Assembly: GCA_000331325.2 (NCBI GenBank)
Contig: CM003434.1
Span: forward strand, 924,005 to 988,004
Direction: 5' to 3'
Origin: Crithidia fasciculata
Lineage: Eukaryota; Euglenozoa; Kinetoplastea; Trypanosomatida; Trypanosomatidae
Length of the DNA: 64,000 nucleotides
Below, piece after piece: positions 29,821 to 39,870 of the stretch. A model generated the notes under the pieces. It saw only the letters and a program-made list of their open reading frames with translations. It did no database searches and had not been told where the DNA came from. Both the position numbers and the translations under genes were made by a program. Position 1 is the first letter of the stretch, and the number at the start of each line of letters is the position of its first letter.

Positions 29821-32475
29821 CTAAAACTTCCAGTCTTCGAAGGGGTTTTCCTGCGCGTGCAACGGGCGACGCTTCTGTGGTGGCGGCACGGGGTAGTGGT
29901 AGCGGTCGTGGATGCCCTTGCGGTAGGCGACGAGCTTGGCGGACCACTTGTCCAAAAAAGCGGTGGCCGTCGACGACTCTTGCAGCTGCTTGTCGTAGTT
30001 TGTGAGCGTGTTGAGGCTGCCGGGTAGCGCCTCGTACTCGGCCATGATGCTCTCACAGCTGAGGAGGATGGTCGTGATGGCGCTGAAGTCGGTGTCGGCC
30101 GGCACATCCAGCTCGTCCTCCATGTAGGTGAAGCGCGGCCCGTCGTAGAGGGGGATGTACGTCTCCGGGCCCTTGTCGGGAAGGAGGATGAGCTGCGAGA
30201 CGTGGCGGTTGGCCTTGGTGGGGGCCACCGGCGCGAAGGACGGCTGCATCTCCGTCCCCTCCGCTGTCTTGCGGTCCGCACCAGACGGGGTGCTCTGCTG
30301 CTGCGCCGCCGGCTCCTTCTTCTGCTTCGCGGTGAGGAGCTGCGCCACGTCGCGTTCGGCGCTGTCGACAGTGAGTGGCCACGCGTCCCGCGGCTCCGCC
30401 GTGCTCTCATGGAGGTGCGCACGGTGGGCGTACGGGGCGGTGCGGCGCCGGCTCGCGAAGGACGTCGTTGCCAGCGAGGCTTCCTCCGCGTTGTCTGGGT
30501 GCAAGATAGACTCGTTGCGGTGTTGGCTGGCGAAGGAGGAGAAGGCGGGCGAGGGCGACGGCAGGACAAGACCCGCTGAGCCCGTTTCCCCTGCATTCGG
30601 TGCCTCACCAGCAGCGTTGGCGAGGCGGGCGGAGGAGCACCGCGAGAGGCGGCTGCGGACGGTGGCGGCCTCCTCGGACCGCTCCTCCTCCTGGCGGGCG
30701 ACAAGATAGCGGTCAACGAAGGACATGTTGGCGACTGCCGCCTCCTCTCCAGCGTCCACATCAATGGGCTCACGGACAGCCGGCAAGGCGCCCATTTCCT
30801 TCTTTTTCTTGGCCATACCTCCTGGGGCGGGCTTAGCAATCGGCACTGCCCCCTCCACGGGGTTGCCACCTGCGCCAGGCAGAAAGGACAGGTCTTCTTG
30901 CACGTTGTGGGCATGGTGCACCGCCGCCGCCACCTTCTTCTCTTTCTCCTCCGCGGCCGCCTCGCAGCGCATCAGCTCAAAGTCCCTCGCTGTCATGCCA
31001 AAGGTGCCCTTCGACATGTGGTTCGCGACGAGCACGTAGCACTCGTACATGAGGGCGTGCACCCGCACCCGCAGCCGGCGCATCTGGCTCACGCGGCTGA
31101 GGTGGCGGGGGTAGGACCAGGTGCGGGAGCGCTGGAGGGCGTGCACGTAGTCCATGCCGACGAGCCGCACCGCATCCGCAAAGTCGTCGAGGAAGTCGGC
31201 GAGCGACGTGTGGAGGAAGCGGGTGATGGTCGGCGCGGGAGGCTCGGTGCGTGGACGGTGCAGCAGCTGCACGCCAAAGACAAGCAGCCGCAGATTTGCC
31301 GCCATGCGGTCGTGGGCGAGGGTGATGAGGGAGTTGGGGCCGGCAGGGAACTGCGCCATCCCGCGGATGACAAGCTCACCGGCCGCGAAGGGGGCCCACT
31401 TGTCGCACATCTCTTGCAGGCGCTCCATCAGCGTCAGCTCAATGTTCAGCTGCGAGCACATCTGCATCTGCTCCGTGTTGCAAGAAGGGTAGGCGACCGG
31501 CTCGGTGGTGTCGGGGTCCTCGTCTTCGTAGGCGAGGGCGAGGCGTGCCGTCAGTGCCACGTCGTCGATCGTCTCGCTCATCACCTTCGTCAGCTTGCAG
31601 CGGTAGTTAAAGCAGATCTTCCGGCAGTCGTTGGGGAAGATGAACATGCAGCACAGCATGTAGGCCATCACCGTGTACGAGGACGTCACAAGACGCGTCA
31701 CAAGCTCGTTGAAGACCATCGACGTCGCAAGACCGGCCAAGGTGATGACGGAGCCATAAAAGAAGAACTGGCCATACATCGCGTGGTACTTGCAGCACTG
31801 CTGCAGGAAAGTGAAGCACAGCACCATGGCGATCTGCTGTGCAAAGTTGGTGGTGTTGTGGTAGGTTAAATAGCCCAGCGCACAACCCATCGTGTTGCCC
31901 GCGATTCGGCATACGCCAATCCCCAACGACTCCTCCTCCACCGGCAGCCCCAGCAGCGGCGTAACACCGAAGAAGTAGAGGCCATTCTCGGAGTTCCACA
32001 GCTCCGTGTTGAGCGCCGTGGCGGCCAGGTAGGCGCAGGTCATGCGGATGGCGTCCTTCACGGTGCGGCAGTCCGTGGGGCGGGCCATGGTGACGCGGCA
32101 CCACAACTCACTCCAGAAGCCATCCCACGCCTCCACGATGTAATGCCGCCACCACCGGCACAGCAGCGACTCGGTCGGCTTGTACTCCCTCATCTGCTCA
32201 CCGAAATTGAGCACCTCACCCGCCAGCATGCTCAACAAGAGATGGAAGAAAATCTGATTGATGCGCAGAAAAACCTCAAAGGAGTCGACCAACTCGTGGT
32301 GGGTGAGAAGGAGAGCGGCGTCTGCCTTCCGGTGGTGGTAACGGGCACGTGCTCCGTAGGGAAAGTTGTCGTCTTCCCCGCTGTTGTTGCTGCTGCTGCC
32401 GCCGCCCGTCGCGTCAAAGCCGCTGTCGGCCTCCTCCTCCTTCTCCTTGACATCTTCTTTGTCTGCGGGGTGCAC
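29821..32475 (-). CDS. FUSC/ArAE-like membrane protein, array copy 3, C-terminal part
   Basis: An open frame of 884 codons ends at TAG 29821. It has no ATG at its beginning because it continues an upstream frame that is damaged in this stretch of sequence. It covers the end of the cytosolic middle, the second membrane block (YFFGVTPLLGLPVEEESL, RIAGNTMGCALGYLTYHN, VITLAGLATSMVF, MAYMLCCMFIFP) and the cytosolic C-terminal part, ending in HAQENPFEDWKF. It is more diverged from copies 1 and 2 than they are from each other. Together with the intact N-terminal half read at 36570-38669, the gene would have about 1,500 codons. I believe both halves are the same gene, split by a scaffolding artefact at the N gap. 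Confidence 0.7.
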   Translation of the reverse strand: MHPADKEDVKEKEEEADSGFDATGGGSSSNNSGEDDNFPYGARARYHHRKADAALLLTHHELVDSFEVFLRINQIFFHLLLSMLAGEVLNFGEQMREYKPTESLLCRWWRHYIVEAWDGFWSELWCRVTMARPTDCRTVKDAIRMTCAYLAATALNTELWNSENGLYFFGVTPLLGLPVEEESLGIGVCRIAGNTMGCALGYLTYHNTTNFAQQIAMVLCFTFLQQCCKYHAMYGQFFFYGSVITLAGLATSMVFNELVTRLVTSSYTVMAYMLCCMFIFPNDCRKICFNYRCKLTKVMSETIDDVALTARLALAYEDEDPDTTEPVAYPSCNTEQMQMCSQLNIELTLMERLQEMCDKWAPFAAGELVIRGMAQFPAGPNSLITLAHDRMAANLRLLVFGVQLLHRPRTEPPAPTITRFLHTSLADFLDDFADAVRLVGMDYVHALQRSRTWSYPRHLSRVSQMRRLRVRVHALMYECYVLVANHMSKGTFGMTARDFELMRCEAAAEEKEKKVAAAVHHAHNVQEDLSFLPGAGGNPVEGAVPIAKPAPGGMAKKKKEMGALPAVREPIDVDAGEEAAVANMSFVDRYLVARQEEERSEEAATVRSRLSRCSSARLANAAGEAPNAGETGSAGLVLPSPSPAFSSFASQHRNESILHPDNAEEASLATTSFASRRRTAPYAHRAHLHESTAEPRDAWPLTVDSAERDVAQLLTAKQKKEPAAQQQSTPSGADRKTAEGTEMQPSFAPVAPTKANRHVSQLILLPDKGPETYIPLYDGPRFTYMEDELDVPADTDFSAITTILLSCESIMAEYEALPGSLNTLTNYDKQLQESSTATAFLDKWSAKLVAYRKGIHDRYHYPVPPPQKRRPLHAQENPFEDWKF

Positions 32476-34319
32476 CTGCTGCTCCCGTGCACGCCGTTGC
32501 GCCAGACATTCTCGCTCGCATCTTCATCACCTGCAGCATCTCAGCCGCAGGTTGCGCCGCATCACCGTGTCCTTCTCCCGCAGCGCATCGAAGGCACCTT
32601 CTTGAGCAGCTGCTCCGGCGTGCTCTCTGTCGACCCGATGAGGGCGATGGCCTGCATTAAAGTCGTGGCGAAGTCCTTCACGTAGGTGTGGGTGTTGGCG
32701 TGGAGGGCGTCTCTTGACTGCTGTGCCGCAGCCTGCTCTCTTGTCGTCGATGTGTCGTCGCCCGAGCGGGACGGATCGCTGTGGTGCCCCTTCTTCGCTG
32801 CTGCGTGGTGTCGGCGATAGCCTTCAGTGATGTGGTGTGGGCCGTCTGGTAGAGAGCGCAGCGAATTTTGTGCATCGCCGCCTTGTCGGCGCGCCGCTGT
32901 CGGAGACTGCGATGGTGTGGCCACAACTAAAGGCGGCGTAGCCCAGCGCCATCATGCGGCGCAGCAACGACAGCTTCACGCGGCGGATTGGGTTGCGCAG
33001 GGGGAACTCCATCGGCTCCCAGCTTGTAAGAACACAGCAGCGCCGACATGTGGGACAGCACCGACTCGATCGTCACAAATGGGGATCGGTCGTTGAAGAA
33101 GAAGGCGGCGGCGTGGACATCGGCGGACCAGGTGTAGCTGACCATGCCGAGGAGCAGCTTCCCGAAGCCCGCAAAGATCTTGATCATGATGACATCCACC
33201 GTATCACGCACGAGGGAGGGAAACGGGAAGATGTTGGCAGCGACGCCCATGAGCGAGCCGATCAAGTAGTCACAGGCGCTCCACGCCGCGTCGCTGGGGG
33301 CCACGTAGGAGAAGTAGTGCTGGTGGGTGCGCAGCTCCACATGTAGAGGAAGAAGTAGAGGTACACGAAGCGCCGCATCATGCCGTTGTTCACGAGGCCG
33401 GCGCCGAAGATGCCGCGGCGAGGAGGCCATACCAGGCCACGACGTGGTTCGCAACGCCCCATGCATCTGCCGCCGTGCCCCAAACCAGCATGAAGATGAT
33501 GCCCCGCCACGTCCACGAGTGCAGGCCGATCTGCTCGCCTAACGTGGGGCGGTGGGTCGAGGTGGAGACGACAGCCGCGATGAGCATCTGCGGAAGCCGA
33601 GGCGGTAGCGCGTGTTGGGGTGCAGGGCGATGGTGTAGAGAGGGAGGGTCACCAACAGCACGGTGCGGAAGCTGTACTGATGCGGAGGAGCAGCTGCGGG
33701 TTCGTGACAGCCTCCATGAGGGAGCGGAGGCCGTAGCCGTCGCTGTCGGGGTTTCAAGGAACTCAATGAAGTCCGGCGCAGTCTCGTCAGGCGGCAGCGT
33801 CGGCAGCTGCGGCGCAGCAGGAGGCAATTTGGCATCGCCGTCACCTCCCTCTTCGCCCCTCCGCTTCTTGTTGTGATGGGTGTGACCTTCGTGGAGGGCG
33901 TGGAGTTGGGCTGGGTGCTGCTGGGCGTCTGGAGGCGGGCAGCGGCGGCGGCGGGGAGAAAAGAAGGGGGGACTCTTCGTCCGGGGCGTGTGTGGGCTCA
34001 GCACCATCTACCTCGTCCCTCTCTCCTCCAGCGGTGCGCTGATGCTCTGGCCTGCCCGCACGGTGTACCGGTGCGGTTGGGCTGGAAGCAAAAGCAGACT
34101 CATCCCCCTCTACTTCGTTGGCGAGGGAAGGTGCGAGAGTTGACGTGCGTGCCCTTCGTGAGTACGGGGATTGCGTCGCGGGCGTGTGGGTGGACGCCTC
34201 CTCCAGCGGGCTGAGCCCCGACTGCTGCGCCTCAGTACCATCCACGAGCCGCCAGCACCTTCCGCATTCTGAGGTGCGAGGTGGGAGTGTGACCCGTCTT
34301 TGCGGTTCTCACTGTCCAT
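32476..34319 (-). pseudogene. FUSC-like copy 3, N-terminal part with many frame slips (left contig end)
   Basis: This is the N-terminal half of the FUSC-like copy 3 gene, from MDSENRKDG at 34319 towards 32476, but its frame changes about eight times. Each slip corresponds to a one- or two-base difference from the otherwise nearly identical and open sequence at 36820-38669, mostly in short homopolymers (for example GAAGGCACC here against GAAGGGCACC). The damage lies entirely on the gap-side part of this contig. I interpret it as sequencing error at a contig end and not as true decay; a real pseudogene is the alternative. Confidence 0.65.
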
Positions 34320-34871
34320 TATGGCGGCTGTGCTGCCTCGATGCAGGAGAGAAAAAATATAGAAGTTGTGGTGTTCAACGCACGAGAAAAATGCGCTAGC
34401 CTAAAGAGCAAAAAAAAGAAAGAGTTTGCGGGATATTTTTGGCTACTCGTGTTCCTTTGTGGATGCAGGGTAGCAGCGGTTGTGCTTGTTAGGACTTAAA
34501 GGGATTATATAACAGTGAACAGATGAGTGACGAGTAGAGAGGCGTGTGACTTACTCAGCAACTGCGCTTGATACGAATTGTTTTTCTCGCTGCACTCTGG
34601 AATCCAGATGTTGAAAGAGAAGAAGAGAGGAGAGGAATTTGAAGACGCGCAACCACGAAGAAGGAGGGCTGAGGAGACAAAGGGATGGGAAAGTGAACGA
34701 AGAGCTTTCACGCCTCACCTTGCCTCATGCAAGTGAACAAAAGTGGGAGAAAGACGGGGCTGTAGTCGAGTGAGCAGCGAGCCAATGAGTAGGGCGATGA
34801 AGCGACCGCATTCGCAACGGTAGCTCCGACAGCGGTGGATGCAAGGTTCTCATACGTCAACGGGTTGGGCT
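34320..34871. other. 5' flank of FUSC-like copy 3, left contig end
   Basis: AT-rich upstream sequence of the damaged copy 3 N-terminal half. It repeats 38670-39227 with a few small differences and stops at the gap. No gene is present. Confidence 0.6.
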
Positions 34872-34896
34872 NNNNNNNNNNNNNNNNNNNNNNNNN
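34872..34896. other. Assembly gap (25 N)
   Basis: Twenty-five N between two contig ends. Since the flanking 4.3-kb segments are the same sequence, the gap probably has no real length and the contigs overlap. Confidence 0.97.
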
Positions 34897-36569
34897 CGAG
34901 GGCGACGGCAGGACAAGACCCGCTGAGCCCGTTTCCCCTGCATTCGGTGCCTCACCAGCAGCGTTGGCGAGGCGGGCGGAGGAGCACCGCGAGAGGCGGC
35001 TGCGGACGGTGGCGGCCTCCTCGGACCGCTCCTCCTCCTGGCGGGCGACAAGATAGCGGTCAACGAAGGACATGTTGGCGACTGCCGCCTCCTCTCCAGC
35101 GTCCACATCAATGGGCTCACGGACAGCCGGCAAGGCGCCCATTTCCTTCTTTTTCTTGGCCATACCTCCTGGGGCGGGCTTAGCAATCGGCACTGCCCCT
35201 CCACGGGGTTGCCACCTGCGCCAGGCAGAAAGGACAGGTCTTCTTGCACGTTGTGGGCATGGTGCACCGCCGCCGCCACCTTCTTCTCTTTCTCCTCCGC
35301 GCCGCCTCGCAGCGCATCAGCTCAAAGTCCCTCGCTGTCATGCCAAAGGTGCCCTTCGACATGTGGTTCGCGACGAGCACGTAGCACTCGTACATGAGGG
35401 CGTGCACCCGCACCCGCAGCCGGCGCATCTGGCTCACGCGGCTGAGGTGGCGGGGGTAGGACCAGGTGCGGGAGCGCTGGAGGGCGTGCACGTAGTCCAT
35501 GCCGACGAGCCGCACCGCATCCGCAAAGTCGTCGAGGAAGTCGGCGAGCGACGTGGGGAGGAAGCGGGTGATGGTCGGCGCGGGAGGCTCGGTGCGTGGA
35601 CGGTGCAGCAGCTGCACCCAAAGACAAGCAGCCGCAGATTTGCCGCCATGCGGTCGTGGGCGAGGGTGATGAGGGAGTTGGGCCGGCAGGGAACTGCGCC
35701 ATCCCGCGGATGACAAGCTCACCGGCCGCGAAGGGGGCCCACTTGTCGCACATCTCTTGCAGGCGCTCCATCAGCGTCAGCTCAATGTTCAGCTGCGAGC
35801 ACATCTGCATCTGCTCCGTGTTGCAAGAAGGGTAGGCGACCGGCTCGGTGGTGTCGGGGTCCTCGTCTTCGTAGGCGAGGGCGAGGCGTGCCGTCAGTGC
35901 CACGTCGTCGATCGTCTCGCTCATCACCTTCGTCAGCTTGCAGCGGTAGTTAAAGCAGATCTTCCGGCAGTCGTTGGGGAAGATGAACATGCAGCACAGC
36001 ATGTAGGCCATCACCGTGTACGAGGACGTCACAAGACGCGTCACAAGCTCGTTGAAGACCATCGACGTCGCAAGACCGGCCAAGGTGATGACGGAGCCAT
36101 AAAAGAAGAACTGGCCATACATCGCGTGGTACTTGCAGCACTGCTGCAGGAAAGTGAGCACAGCACCATGGCGATCTGCTGTGCAAGTTGGTGGTGTTGT
36201 GGTAGGTTAAATAGCCCAGCGCACAACCCATCGTGTTGCCGCGATTCGGCATACGCCAATCCCAACGACTCCTCCTCCACCGGCAGCCCCAGCAGCGGCG
36301 TAACACCGAAGAAGTAGAGGCCATTCTCGGAGTTCCACAGCTCCGTGTTGAGCGCCGTGGCGGCCAGGTAGGCGCAGGTCATGCGGATGGCGTCCTTCAC
36401 GTGCGGCAGTCCGTGGGGCGGGCCATGGTGACGCGGCACCACAACTCACTCCAGAAGCCATCCCACGCCTCCACGATGTAATGCCGCCACCACCGGCACA
36501 GCAGCGACTCGGTCGGCTTGTACTCCCTCATCTGCTCACCGAAATTGAGCACCTCACCCCGCAGCATGC
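34897..36569 (-). pseudogene. FUSC-like copy 3, C-terminal part with many frame slips (right contig end)
   Basis: This is the same region as 30550-32240 read from the other contig. It breaks off inside the cytosolic C-terminal part at the gap, so the tail HAQENPFEDWKF is missing. The frame changes roughly eight to ten times through one-base losses, mostly in G or C runs (for example TGCCCCTCC here, TGCCCCCTCC in the left copy). The slips stop abruptly near 36600, after which the frame is clean to the start codon. It should not be counted as a separate gene. Confidence 0.65.
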
Positions 36570-38669
36570 TCAACAAGAGATGGAAGAAAATCTGATTGAT
36601 GCGCCAGGAAAAACCTCAAAGGAGTCGACCAACTCGTGGTGGGTGAGAAGGAGAGCGGCGTCTGCCTTCCGGTGGTGGTAACGGGCACGTGCTCCGTAGG
36701 GAAAGTTGTCGTCTTCCCCGCTGTTGTTGCTGCTGCTGCCGCCGCCCGTCGCGTCAAAGCCGCTGTCGGCCTCCTCCTCCTTCTCCTTGACATCTTCTTT
36801 GTCTGCGGGGTGCACCTGCTGCTCCCGTGCACGCCGTTGCGCCACCATCTCGCTCTGCATCTTCATCACCTGCAGCATCTCCAGCCGCAGGTTGCGCCGC
36901 ATCACCGTGTCCTTCTCCCGCAGCGCATCGAAGGGCACCTTCTTGAGCAGCTGCTCCGGCGTGCTCTCTGTCGACCCGATGAGGGCGATGGCCTGCATTA
37001 AAGTCGTGGCGAAGTCCTTCACGTAGGTGTGGGTGTTGGCGTGGAGGGCGTCTCTTGACTGCTGTGCCGCAGCCTGCTCTCTTGTCGTCGATGTGTCGTC
37101 GCCCGAGCGGGACGGATCGCTGTGGTGCCCCTTCTTCGCTGCTGCGGTGGTGTCGGCGATAGCCTTCAGTGATGTGGTGTGGGCCGTCTGGTAGAGAGCG
37201 CAGCGAATTTTGTGCATCGCCGCCTTGTCGGCGCGCCGCTGTCGGAGGACTGCGATGGTGTGGCCACAACTAAAGGCGGCGTAGCCCAGCGCCATCATGC
37301 GGCGCAGCAACGACAGCTTCACGCGGCGGATTGGGTTGCGCAGGGGGAACTCCATCGGCTCCCAGCTTGTGAACCACAGCAGCGCCGACATGTGGGACAG
37401 CACCGACTCGATCGTCACAAATGGGGATCGGTCGTTGAAGAAGAAGGCGGCGGCGTGGACATCGGCGGACCAGGTGTAGCTGACCATGCCGAGGAGCAGC
37501 TTCCCGAAGCCCGCAAAGATCTTGATCATGATGACATCCACCGTATCACGCACGAGGGAGGGAAACGGGAAGATGTTGGCAGCGACGCCCATGAGCGAGC
37601 CGATCAAGTAGTCACAGGCGCTCCACGCCGCGTCGCTGGGGGCCACGTAGGAGAAGTAGTGCTGGTGGGTGCGCAGCTCCAACATGTAGAGGAAGAAGTA
37701 GAGGTACACGAAGCGCCGCATCATGCCGTTGTTCACGAGGCCGGCGCCGAAGATGCCCGCGGCGAGGAGGCCATACCAGGCACCGACGTGGTTCGCAACG
37801 CCCCATGCATCTGCCGCCGTGCCCCAAACCAGCATGAAGATGATGCCCCGCCACGTCCACGAGTGCAGGCCGATCTGCTCGCCTAACGTGGGGCGGTGGG
37901 TCGAGGTGGAGACGACAGCCGCGATGAGCATCTGCGGGAAGCCGAGGCGGTAGCGCGTGTTGGGGTGCAGGGCGATGGTGTAGAGAGGGAGGGTCACCAA
38001 CAGCACGGTGCGGAAGCTGTACTGGATGCGGAGGAGCAGCTGCGGGTTCGTGACAGCCTCCATGAGGGAGCGGAGGCCGTAGCCGTCGCTGTCGGGGTTT
38101 TCAAGGAACTCAATGAAGTCCGGCGCAGTCTCGTCAGGCGGCAGCGTCGGCAGCTGCGGCGCAGCAGGAGGCAATTTGGCATCGCCGTCACCTTCCCTCT
38201 TCGCCCCTCCGCTTCTTGTTGTGATGGGTGTGACCTTCGTGGAGGGCGTGGAGTTGGGCTGGGTGCTGCTGGGCGTCTGGAGGCGGGGCAGCGGCGGCGG
38301 CGGGGAGAAAAGAAGGGGGGACTCTTCGTCCGGGGCGTGTGTGGGCTCAGCACCATCTACCTCGTCCCTCTCTCCTCCAGCGGTGCGCTGATGCTCTGGC
38401 CTGCCCGCACGGTGTACCGGTGCGGTTGGGCTGGAAGCAAAAGCAGACTCATCCCCCTCTACTTCGTTGGCGAGGGAAGGTGCGAGAGTTGACGTGCGTG
38501 CCCTTCGTGAGTACGGGGATTGCGTCGCGGGCGTGTGGGTGGACGCCTCCTCCAGCGGGCTGAGCCCCGACTGCTGCGCCTCAGTACCATCCACGAGCCG
38601 CCCAGCACCTTCCGCATTCTGAGGTGCGAGGTGGGAGTGTGACCCGTCTTTGCGGTTCTCACTGTCCAT
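36570..38669 (-). CDS. FUSC/ArAE-like membrane protein, array copy 3, intact N-terminal part
   Basis: The frame is open from ATG 38669 (MDSENRKDGSHS) through about 700 codons and then leaves frame near 36600. The N-terminal ~215 residues are hydrophilic and Pro/Ser/Thr-rich. The first membrane block follows, with HPNTRYRLGFPQMLIAAVVS, LHSWTWRGIIFMLVWGTAA, GAWYGLLAAGIFGAGLVNNG and FVYLYFFLYMLELR. Then come the FFFNDRSPF element shared with copies 1 and 2 and the helical cytosolic middle with a Lys/Glu-rich linker (DKEDVKEKEEEAD). The 31 open codons upstream of the ATG hold no better start. The gene continues in reality as the frame seen at 29821-32475. As in the other copies, the substrate is unknown. 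Confidence 0.7.
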   Translation of the reverse strand: MDSENRKDGSHSHLAPQNAEGAGRLVDGTEAQQSGLSPLEEASTHTPATQSPYSRRARTSTLAPSLANEVEGDESAFASSPTAPVHRAGRPEHQRTAGGERDEVDGAEPTHAPDEESPLLFSPPPPLPRLQTPSSTQPNSTPSTKVTPITTRSGGAKREGDGDAKLPPAAPQLPTLPPDETAPDFIEFLENPDSDGYGLRSLMEAVTNPQLLLRIQYSFRTVLLVTLPLYTIALHPNTRYRLGFPQMLIAAVVSTSTHRPTLGEQIGLHSWTWRGIIFMLVWGTAADAWGVANHVGAWYGLLAAGIFGAGLVNNGMMRRFVYLYFFLYMLELRTHQHYFSYVAPSDAAWSACDYLIGSLMGVAANIFPFPSLVRDTVDVIMIKIFAGFGKLLLGMVSYTWSADVHAAAFFFNDRSPFVTIESVLSHMSALLWFTSWEPMEFPLRNPIRRVKLSLLRRMMALGYAAFSCGHTIAVLRQRRADKAAMHKIRCALYQTAHTTSLKAIADTTAAAKKGHHSDPSRSGDDTSTTREQAAAQQSRDALHANTHTYVKDFATTLMQAIALIGSTESTPEQLLKKVPFDALREKDTVMRRNLRLEMLQVMKMQSEMVAQRRAREQQVHPADKEDVKEKEEEADSGFDATGGGSSSNNSGEDDNFPYGARARYHHRKADAALLLTHHELVDSFEVFPGASIRFSSISC

Positions 38670-39870
38670 TATGGCGGCTGTGCTGCCTCGATGCAGGAGA
38701 GAAAAAATATAGAAGTTGTGGTGTTCAACGCACGAGGAAAAATGCGCTAGCCTAAAGAGCAAAAAAAAGAAAGAGTTTGCGGGATATTTTTGGCTACTCG
38801 TGTTCCTTTGTGGATGCAGGGTAGCAGCGGTTGTGCTTGTTAGGACTTAAAGGGATTATATAACAGTGAACAGATGGCAGTGACGAGTAGAGAGGCGTGT
38901 GACTTACTCAGCAACTGCGCTTGATACGAATTGTTTTTCTCGCTGCACTCTGGAATCCAGATGTTGAAAGAGAAGAAGAGAGGAGAGGAAATTGAAGACG
39001 CGCAGACCACGAAGAAGGAGGGCTGAGGAGACAAAGGGATGGGAAAGTGAACGAAGAGCTTTCACGCCTCACCTTGCCTCATGCAAGTGAACAAAAGTGG
39101 GAGAAAGACGGGGCTGTAGTCGACGTGAGCAGCGAGCCAATGAGTAGGGCGATGAAGCGACCGCATTCGCAACGGTAGCTCCGACAGCGGTGGATGCAAG
39201 GTTCTCATACGTCAACGGGTTGGGGCTATCCACCACCATTCCCTGTTGGACGCTGTTCGAAAAAAAATTTCATCTGCAAAAAAAAAAACACACACATAGC
39301 ATATGACACAAAAGGAAACAACGCAAAACCACCACGAATGACAATGTAAAAATCCAGCGGTGAGGAATATAGGCAAGGCATCACAGAGAGATGCCGAGGG
39401 ATACACGCGTGTGCGTTCTTACGTAAGCGTAATAGCAGAGTAGCAAAGAGGGTGCGACACAGCCTGCAGGGGGCGAATAGAGGAAAAAGAAGTCAACAAC
39501 AGAGAAAGAAGTAAGCAGGAGTTACCGTGGGGAGAAAAGCAACAAACGCAAAAAGAAATAGTTCTTAGGGAAGGTGCTTGTTTTTTTTAAAGGAAACTTG
39601 TGAGAGTGCAAAGGAGTTTCGACGAGCAAAAGAGAGAAAAGGCCGCGGGAGCAGCGGATCCATGATTGCGGAGCCATATGCACAGAGAGAAAAAAGAAAC
39701 TCAAAAACAGAAGTCAATACGGTGCGATACACTTCGGAGAAAAAAGATTCCGGTTTGGAGTTGACGCCTGCAACGCACCACTACTACTAGACGCAGACAC
39801 GCACAAACACACATACACCTAAACGCACACAGAAAATAGTGAAGACCGCAGACACATGCATCGGCGGGTC
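38670..39870. other. Intergenic region upstream of FUSC-like copy 3
   Basis: About 1.2 kb of AT-rich, purine-rich (+) DNA. It should contain the splice acceptor of copy 3, with TCTATATTTTTTCTCTCCTG on the minus strand close to the ATG as a candidate tract. No gene was recognised. Confidence 0.5.

Larger units (their letters stand above)
30550..34871. repeat. Left copy of a 4.3-kb duplicated segment abutting the N gap
   Basis: This segment matches 34897-39227 almost base for base apart from small indels (4,322 against 4,331 bases). It ends exactly at the gap. The right copy begins exactly at the other side of the gap, with the sequence found at 30550. This is the signature of two overlapping contig ends. 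Confidence 0.85.
34897..39227. repeat. Right copy of a 4.3-kb duplicated segment abutting the N gap
   Basis: Counterpart of 30550-34871. Sequence identity ends at 39227, where the left contig runs out at the gap; beyond this point the right contig continues into unique DNA. The gene-5'-side half of this copy is clean and the gap-side half is damaged, the reverse of the left copy. Confidence 0.85.

Noticed and set aside
34897-38669. A genuine fourth FUSC-like gene
   Set aside because: The segment duplicates 30550-34319 with complementary frame damage at an N gap, so a contig overlap is the simpler explanation.
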